A DNA stretch of 11,249 bases from an uncultured Eggerthella sp. (lineage in GTDB: Bacteria; Actinomycetota; Coriobacteriia; Coriobacteriales; Eggerthellaceae): NCBI GenBank assembly GCA_900556585.1, contig USPD01000031.1, positions 1-11,249 of the forward strand, read 5' to 3'. Made by a program: the position numbers and the translations under genes. How positions within the stretch are numbered: the stretch's first letter is position 1; the number at the start of each line of letters is the position of its first letter. The notes beneath the pieces are model-generated. The model saw only the letters and a program-made list of their open reading frames with translations. It made no database searches and was not told the origin of the DNA. Shown here piece by piece: positions 6,058-11,249 of the stretch.

Positions 6058-8823
6058 ATGGGTATTTTTTCTAAGCTTTTGAGCGTGGGCGAAGATAGAC
6101 CCCTCAAAAAATATCAAAAAGTAGTTGAGGAAATTAATAACCTCGAACCTCGCATGCAGGGCTATTCAGATGATGAGTTGGCGCATTTAACCGTAGAATT
6201 CCGCGAAAGGCTTGATGCGGGTGAAGAATTAAACGATCTTCTCCCTGAAGCATTTGCGGCAGTTCGTGAAGCAAGTGTACGAACTACAGGATTGCGTCAC
6301 TTTGACGTTCAGCTAATCGGTGGTATGGCACTCAATGACGGCAAGATTGCTGAAATGAAAACCGGCGAAGGTAAAACGCTGGTTTCTACTTTGGCTGGTT
6401 ATTTGAATGCGCTTCCAGGTAACAATGTTCATATTGTTACGGTTAATGACTACTTGGCAGCACGTGACTCCGAATGGATGGGTCAGATTTATCGCTTCAT
6501 GGGAATGAATGTTGGTCTTATTCAGAACGGCATGGACCCTTTGAAGAAAATTCCTGCTTACCAGGCTGATGTTACGTATGGTACGAATTCTGAATTTGGT
6601 TTTGACTACTTGCGTGACAATATGGTTTCAAGGGCTAGTAGGCGCGTGCAGCGCGGTCATTCTTTTGCGGTCGTTGACGAGGTTGACTCCATTCTTATCG
6701 ATGAAGCTCGTACGCCGTTGATTATTTCTGGCCCTGGTACCCAGGCTGCTGACACGTATAAGAAGTTTGCAGCTATCATGCCTTCATTAAAGCGTGATAT
6801 TGACTTTGAAATAGACGAAGCTAAGAAAACCATCTACACCACTGAGGTTGGTTTGGAAAAGGTTGAATTCCAGTTGGGCATTGATGACTTATATGCCGAT
6901 CCAACCGGTCAGCTTCCTAATCATTTGCAGCAGGCACTTCGTGCGCAGTTCTTGTTCCACCGCGATGTGGACTACGTTGTAACCAATGGTGAAGTTAAGA
7001 TTGTCGACGAATTCACTGGTCGTATTATGGAAGGCCGTCGTTATTCTGAAGGCTTGCATCAGGCTCTTGAAGCAAAAGAGCATGTATTGGTTCGTCAAGA
7101 AAATCAAACGCTTGCTACTATTACGCTTCAGAACTACTTCCGTTTATATGAGAAGTTATCAGGCATGACGGGTACTGCTATGACAGAAGATGCGGAATTC
7201 CGTCAGATTTATAACCTTCCTGTTATGGCTATTCCACCTAATAAGCCTGTTATTCGTGAAGATTTGAATGACCTTATCTATCGCACTATTGATGCGAAGT
7301 TCAATGCGGTGGCGGATGATATCTCTGAGCGTCATAAGAACGGTCAACCTTGTTTGGTGGGTACGGTTTCTATTGAAAGTTCTGAACGCTTAAGTCGTTT
7401 GCTTTCTAAACGCGGCATTAAACATGAAGTATTGAATGCTAAAAATCATGAACGAGAAGCTGCTATTGTTGCGCAGGCTGGCCGCACTGGTGCAGTAACT
7501 ATTGCAACTAACATGGCTGGTCGTGGTACGGACATCTTGCTTGGTGGCAATGCTGATGCTATGGCGCAAACATTTTTGGCCGAACAGCTTGGTGATGAAA
7601 TTGACGAAGCTACTCCTGAGCAAATTCAAGAAGCAAAGGATAGAGCAAAAGCTATCACTAAGCGTGAAAGTGTAGAAGTTTGCAACGCTGGTGGTTTGTG
7701 TGTAATTGGTACCGAACGTCACGAGTCCCGCCGTATCGACAATCAGCTTCGTGGTCGTTCTGGTCGTCAGGGTGACCCAGGTACAACGCAGTTCTATCTT
7801 TCTTTGGAAGATGATCTTATGCGTCTGTTTGGTGGGTCTCGTATGGATTCCATCAGTCGCATGATGGAAAAGACCGACTTGCCAGAAGATATGCCTATTC
7901 AGGCATCTATGGTTTCTAAAGCAATCGAAACTGCTCAGCGTCAGGTTGAGGCTGTTAACTTTGCAGCTCGTAAAAACGTTCTTGAATATGACGACGTTAT
8001 GAACCTGCAGCGTAAGGCAATCTATGAGGAACGCAATGCAATTTTGGACGGCAAAGACCTCACGGAACGTATGCCAGACATTATTGAAGACGTTGTAGAA
8101 AATGCTGTATTGGAATACTGCGATGCCAAGCATGCAAGCGATGACTGGGATACCGATTCGCTTGATAAATGGCTCTTGCAAATGACCGACCATCCTGAAT
8201 TAACGGTTGAATCCATTGATCATGATGACAATCTTAATGCGTTAATTGATGGCATTATTGAACGAATTACTGATATTTACACTACACGTGCTGAAGAAAT
8301 TGGCGAGCCATTCTCCGATATTGCATCTCAGGTCATGTTGCGCTTTATCGATTCGCGTTGGATGGCGCACTTGCAAGAAATGGATTACTTGAAAACGTCC
8401 ATTCGTTTACGTGCCTATGGTCAGCGCGATCCATTAACAGAATATCGCGAAGAAGCGCACAATGCGTTTGCGGCATTGACTGATTCAATTTACGAAGACT
8501 TCCTTCGTTTCTTACTTCGTGCGCCTATTATGGTTCAAGCTGCTCCTGCTCAAGAGGAAAAAAGCCCGCTTGAGGACAGCAAAGTTACCTATTCAAATCC
8601 TGAACAGGCACTTACTGAATCAACTACAAGCGCACAACGTGTACAGGCGGCAAATGCTCAGGCTCAGGGTGTTCCTCAAACCCCGAAACCTGCTTCTGAA
8701 CAGTCTAAACCTCATACTATTACCAAGGATAAAGATGATCCTTATGCCAATGTTGGCAGAAATGATCCTTGTCCTTGCGGTTCAGGTAAAAAATTCAAGA
8801 AGTGTCATGGCGCTAACCGTTGA
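6058..8823 (+). CDS. secA: Preprotein translocase ATPase SecA
   Basis: The motor that drives unfolded preproteins through the SecYEG channel at the cytoplasmic membrane by ATP hydrolysis. The 921-residue protein is full-length for SecA. Visible in order: the N-terminal helix region (FSKLLSVGEDRPLKKYQK); Walker A TGEGKT at 102-107; the DEAD-type Walker B DEVDSILIDEARTP from 207; the preprotein-crosslinking region; the second nucleotide-binding fold with TNMAGRGTDILLGG from 484; and the arginine-finger region GTERHESRRIDNQLRGRSGR from 551. After a variable linker (about 825-895) comes a complete SEC-C zinc motif (Cys905, Cys907, Cys916, His917), which binds SecB or the ribosome in other species. 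ATG 6058 follows a weak ribosome binding site (AAGTGAG); the encoded N-terminus fits the family. It looks like the housekeeping copy; nothing suggests accessory SecA2. Neighbours are the SARP-type regulator upstream and prfB downstream. Confidence 0.98.
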   Translation: MGIFSKLLSVGEDRPLKKYQKVVEEINNLEPRMQGYSDDELAHLTVEFRERLDAGEELNDLLPEAFAAVREASVRTTGLRHFDVQLIGGMALNDGKIAEMKTGEGKTLVSTLAGYLNALPGNNVHIVTVNDYLAARDSEWMGQIYRFMGMNVGLIQNGMDPLKKIPAYQADVTYGTNSEFGFDYLRDNMVSRASRRVQRGHSFAVVDEVDSILIDEARTPLIISGPGTQAADTYKKFAAIMPSLKRDIDFEIDEAKKTIYTTEVGLEKVEFQLGIDDLYADPTGQLPNHLQQALRAQFLFHRDVDYVVTNGEVKIVDEFTGRIMEGRRYSEGLHQALEAKEHVLVRQENQTLATITLQNYFRLYEKLSGMTGTAMTEDAEFRQIYNLPVMAIPPNKPVIREDLNDLIYRTIDAKFNAVADDISERHKNGQPCLVGTVSIESSERLSRLLSKRGIKHEVLNAKNHEREAAIVAQAGRTGAVTIATNMAGRGTDILLGGNADAMAQTFLAEQLGDEIDEATPEQIQEAKDRAKAITKRESVEVCNAGGLCVIGTERHESRRIDNQLRGRSGRQGDPGTTQFYLSLEDDLMRLFGGSRMDSISRMMEKTDLPEDMPIQASMVSKAIETAQRQVEAVNFAARKNVLEYDDVMNLQRKAIYEERNAILDGKDLTERMPDIIEDVVENAVLEYCDAKHASDDWDTDSLDKWLLQMTDHPELTVESIDHDDNLNALIDGIIERITDIYTTRAEEIGEPFSDIASQVMLRFIDSRWMAHLQEMDYLKTSIRLRAYGQRDPLTEYREEAHNAFAALTDSIYEDFLRFLLRAPIMVQAAPAQEEKSPLEDSKVTYSNPEQALTESTTSAQRVQAANAQAQGVPQTPKPASEQSKPHTITKDKDDPYANVGRNDPCPCGSGKKFKKCHGANR

Positions 8824-8851
8824 CCTTAAACATAGCTTGTAAGCACTATCT

Positions 8852-8929
8852 TGCCGTTCGGAATTTGGTGAGTACTCATTTGCCAAGCGAGCCGAACGGC
8901 AGGTATGTTTACGAACGGCAAGCATGTTT
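8852..8929 (+). repeat. secA-prfB spacer: one inverted and two direct copies of a CGAACGGCA motif
   Basis: TGCCGTTCGG (8852-8861) is the exact reverse complement of CCGAACGGCA (8892-8901), giving a 10-bp stem. The 9-mer CGAACGGCA recurs at 8912-8920, so the left arm can pair with either right arm. The right arms belong to an 18-nt direct repeat (8893-8910 and 8912-8929, 16 of 18 identical, period 19). The loop contains the palindrome TGAGTACTCA (8869-8878), flanked by TTGG and CCAA. This may be a secA terminator, an RNA switch, or a genome-wide repeat element. TTTTT at 8936-8940 follows the second right arm by 15 nt. Confidence 0.55.
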
Positions 8930-9006
8930 TATGGGTTTTTCCCTATATGTTTGCGTAAGGTATGTGATGGTTTTAACTAGTTGGTTTTGGAAGGAACTAT
9001 ACACCC

Positions 9007-10089
9007 ATGATGACCCTTGAAGAAGCACGCCAACGTTTAACAGATGCACGCGCGTATCTTCATATTGATAACCGCACCAAAGAACTAGCAGAACTTGATA
9101 AGCAAATTGCTTCTCCTGATTTTTGGAATAATACTGAACGCGCTCAGCAGGTATCTAAGCAGGCATCTGACTTACGTGATGTAATTGATCGCTATGATGC
9201 TGCTTGTTCGTTGTTTGACGATATTCAAACGGCACAAGAATTAGCTGATGAAGATCCTGAATTTGCCCAAGAGTTAGAAAACGATCTAGCTAAGCTTGAA
9301 AAAACGCTCGATAACTTCGAAGTTGAATCTTGGTTTAGTGGCAAGTTTGATTCAGCTGATGCCATCGTTTCTATCCATCCTGGTAGTGGTGGATTAGAAG
9401 CGCAGGATTGGACCGAAATGCTCTATCGTATGTACACCCGCTATGCGGATCGTAAGGGTTGGAAGGTCCGTGTTCTTGATTTAACTCCTGGCGAAGGCAT
9501 TGGTCTTGATCATGCAAGTTTCCAGGTTGAGGGACGTAATGCTTATGGCATGTTGCGAAGCGAATCAGGCGTTCATCGTCTGGTACGTATTTCTCCAACT
9601 GACGAAAAAAAGCGCCGTCATACAACGTTTGCGGCCGTTGAAGTAGTTCCTGTTTTGCCTGATGATGATATTACCGTTGAAGTTGACCCTAACGATGTTC
9701 GTGTTGATGTATATCGTTCAAGCGGTCCTGGTGGGCAAAGCGTAAATACAACCGATTCTGCGGTTCGTTTAACTCATATTCCTACGGGTATTGTAGTTAC
9801 CTGTCAAAATGAAAAATCCCAACTTCAAAACAAAGAGGCAGCGTTTCGTGTTTTGCGCGGCAAGCTTTATGAACTAGAAGAGCAAAAGCGCCAGGCAGAA
9901 CTTGCTGAAATAAAAGGCGAAAAGATGGATAATTCTTTTGGCAGCCAAATTCGTAATTACGTGTTATATCCTTATCGACTGATTAAGGATACCCGTAGTA
10001 ATATCGAAAGTGGTAATGTTGATGCTGCTTTAGATGGTGATATTGATGAATTTGTCATTGGATATCATCGTTGGAAAGCATCGCTATAA
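9007..10089 (+). CDS. prfB: Peptide chain release factor 2
   Basis: RF2 recognises UGA and UAA stop codons in the ribosomal A site and triggers peptide release. The 360-residue protein has the N-terminal helical domain (about 1-105), the domain 2 codon-recognition region and domain 3 with the catalytic GGQ at 242-244 in SSGPGGQSVN. The tripeptide that is usually Ser-Pro-Phe in RF2 reads Ser196-Pro197-Thr198 here (ISPTDEKKRRHTT), a notable difference from the Escherichia coli and Bacillus subtilis pattern. The rest (YRSSGPGG, THIPTGIVV, SQIRNYVL, LDGDIDEFV) is RF2-like. The frame is continuous: where many bacteria have CTT-TGA-C for programmed frameshifting, this gene has CTT-CAT (Leu18-His19). 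ATG 9007 is immediately followed by ATG 9010; GGAAGGA (8989-8995) is 11 nt upstream of the first. It is probably co-transcribed with the transketolase genes 30 nt downstream. Confidence 0.97.
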   Translation: MMTLEEARQRLTDARAYLHIDNRTKELAELDKQIASPDFWNNTERAQQVSKQASDLRDVIDRYDAACSLFDDIQTAQELADEDPEFAQELENDLAKLEKTLDNFEVESWFSGKFDSADAIVSIHPGSGGLEAQDWTEMLYRMYTRYADRKGWKVRVLDLTPGEGIGLDHASFQVEGRNAYGMLRSESGVHRLVRISPTDEKKRRHTTFAAVEVVPVLPDDDITVEVDPNDVRVDVYRSSGPGGQSVNTTDSAVRLTHIPTGIVVTCQNEKSQLQNKEAAFRVLRGKLYELEEQKRQAELAEIKGEKMDNSFGSQIRNYVLYPYRLIKDTRSNIESGNVDAALDGDIDEFVIGYHRWKASL

Positions 10090-10119
10090 AGAGCCTCACC
10101 CCTCGATCGAAAGGAAGCC

Positions 10120-10965
10120 ATGAATTCCCTTACAGCTAAGGAAAAGGCTTGCGCAATTCGCACCGACATCATCGAGATGATTCACGAAGCGGGAAGCGGC
10201 CACCCTGGTGGATCTCTTTCATGCACCGATATTTTATCGGCCTTGTATTTCGGTGGTGTAATGGAACACGACCCTTCAAATCCTAAATGGGATGGTAGAG
10301 ATCGTTTCATTTTAGGAAAAGGTCATGCAGCACCTGCTTTGTATGCAACACTGGCAGAAGCTGGTTATTTTCCTGTTGAAGAATTAAAAACCCTTCGTAA
10401 ATTAGGAACTCGCTTGCAGGGTCATCCTGATTCTAATTTACTTGATTGCATTGAAGTTTCAACTGGATCTCTTGGTCAAGGTCTTTCTATTGCATCAGGC
10501 CTTGCCGCTGGTTTGAAACTTGACGGAAAACCAAATAGTGTATTCACGGTGATGGGTGATGGCGAATGTCAAGAGGGTCAGGTTTGGGAAGCTGCTACGT
10601 TTGCCGCATTCCAGAAACTTGGCAATCTCATTGCGATTATTGACATAAACGGTCTTCAGATTGATGGTCATGTTGAAGACGTTTGTGCTTCAGGCGAACT
10701 GAAAGATAAGTTTTCAGCTTTTGGCTGGGAAATTCATGAAGTGAATGGTCACGACATGGACGCTCTTATCGAGCTGCTTTCTAGTTTGAAGGCATCAGAC
10801 ACCCCTCAGCCTAAGCTTGTAATTGCTCATACGGTAAAGGGTAAGGGCGTTTCCTTCATGGAAGATCAAGCTGGTTGGCATGGTAAAGCACCAAATGATG
10901 AAGAAACTAAAAAGGCTCTTGCTGAATTAGAAGCACAGCGCGCTGAACTGAATGGAGTGAAGTAA
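10120..10965 (+). CDS. Transketolase, N-terminal subunit
   Basis: The thiamine-diphosphate-binding half of a split transketolase, which moves two-carbon ketol units between sugar phosphates in the non-oxidative pentose phosphate pathway. The 281-residue protein has the substrate/cofactor histidine in GSGHPGGS (His28), ILGKGHAAPALY (His69), STGSLGQGLS (about 114-123), and the diphosphate/Mg2+ motif GDGECQEGQVWEA starting at 146 and closing at Asn177. The usual Asp-Asn-Asn at that end reads Asp-Ile-Asn, keeping the Mg2+-binding Asn. It ends after the first domain, as expected for split enzymes. AAGGAA at 10111-10116 precedes ATG 10120 at close spacing. The C-terminal subunit gene starts 1 nt after its stop, so the two halves are made together and presumably form the active enzyme. 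A related split enzyme of other specificity cannot be excluded. Confidence 0.94.
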   Translation: MNSLTAKEKACAIRTDIIEMIHEAGSGHPGGSLSCTDILSALYFGGVMEHDPSNPKWDGRDRFILGKGHAAPALYATLAEAGYFPVEELKTLRKLGTRLQGHPDSNLLDCIEVSTGSLGQGLSIASGLAAGLKLDGKPNSVFTVMGDGECQEGQVWEAATFAAFQKLGNLIAIIDINGLQIDGHVEDVCASGELKDKFSAFGWEIHEVNGHDMDALIELLSSLKASDTPQPKLVIAHTVKGKGVSFMEDQAGWHGKAPNDEETKKALAELEAQRAELNGVK

Positions 10966-10966
10966 C

Positions 10967-11249
10967 GTGGTAAAGCTTGCTAGCCCCGAACAGGCAAAAG
11001 AAAAGAAGGCTACCCGTGCTGCTTACGGTGTTACCTTAGCTCAGCTTGCTGAAGAAGGCATGAATATTGTTGCGGTAGATGCTGACTTAACGGGCTCTAC
11101 TACTACTAAGAAATTTGCAGAAGCTCGTCCTGAAAACGCTAATCGTTTGTTCAACGTTGGTATTGCTGAGCAAAACATGGTTGGTGTTGCAGCGGGTCTT
11201 TCTCTTGCGGGAAATGTTGCTTTCACTGGATCATTTGCGGTATTCGGAA
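10967..11249 (+). CDS. Transketolase, C-terminal subunit (partial, cut by window end)
   Basis: Pyrimidine-binding half of the split transketolase. Ninety-four codons are visible from GTG 10967, one nucleotide after the N-subunit stop, with GGAG (10954-10957) 9 nt upstream as ribosome binding site. Features: ATRAAYGVTLAQLAEEG, the VAVDADLTGST strand, and Glu68 in NVGIAEQNMVG, which corresponds to the glutamate that activates the thiamine aminopyrimidine ring. The frame is open to the window end at SFAVFG, so the C-terminal domain lies outside. Composition matches its partner. Confidence 0.95.
   Translation, partial: MVKLASPEQAKEKKATRAAYGVTLAQLAEEGMNIVAVDADLTGSTTTKKFAEARPENANRLFNVGIAEQNMVGVAAGLSLAGNVAFTGSFAVFG

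Noticed and set aside
7390..8193. 267-codon minus-strand open frame inside secA
   Set aside because: It is a shadow frame opposite a fully conserved secA; the translation is Cys/Phe/Thr-rich without a domain.

Overview
The window looks like a piece of an actinobacterial chromosome, most likely class Coriobacteriia with a moderate-to-low GC genome (Atopobium- or Cryptobacterium-like). This is inferred from three things: an actinobacterial-type prfB without the programmed frameshift, split N- and C-terminal transketolase genes, and a large SARP/BTAD-type regulator beside secA. It is not proven, because no rRNA or other marker is present.

Layout. Positions 1-594 (+) carry the 3' end of a class I SAM-dependent methyltransferase and a short DtxR/MntR-family metal-dependent repressor. 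Both have strikingly GC-rich codon use, unlike the rest. Positions 595-1092 are non-coding, with a likely terminator for the first two genes, a cluster of GAGTTTCGT repeats and a perfect 12-bp hairpin. On the minus strand follows guaA (GMP synthase, TTG start at 2697). A 588-bp AT-rich divergent region (2698-3285) separates guaA from a large plus-strand gene (GTG start at 3286, 861 aa). That protein has an N-terminal degenerate STAND-like P-loop ATPase, long low-complexity linkers and a C-terminal SARP DNA-binding plus BTAD module. Then come secA (6058-8823), prfB (9007-10089) and the two transketolase half-genes (10120-10965, and 10967 to the window end).

How the genes work together. guaA, secA, prfB and the transketolase pair are housekeeping genes for purine synthesis, protein export, translation termination and the pentose phosphate pathway. 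prfB and the transketolase genes are tightly packed (30 nt and 1 nt gaps) and probably co-transcribed. The methyltransferase/DtxR pair converges on guaA and looks like a separate block, acquired or mis-joined.

The items most worth attention are the SARP-type protein with its output domain at the C-terminus behind a degenerate ATPase, the SPT (not SPF) codon-recognition tripeptide in RF2, a secA-prfB spacer that can form alternative hairpins from one left arm and two right arms, and the compositional break near position 1,050. No CRISPR array, insertion sequence, tRNA or rRNA was seen.
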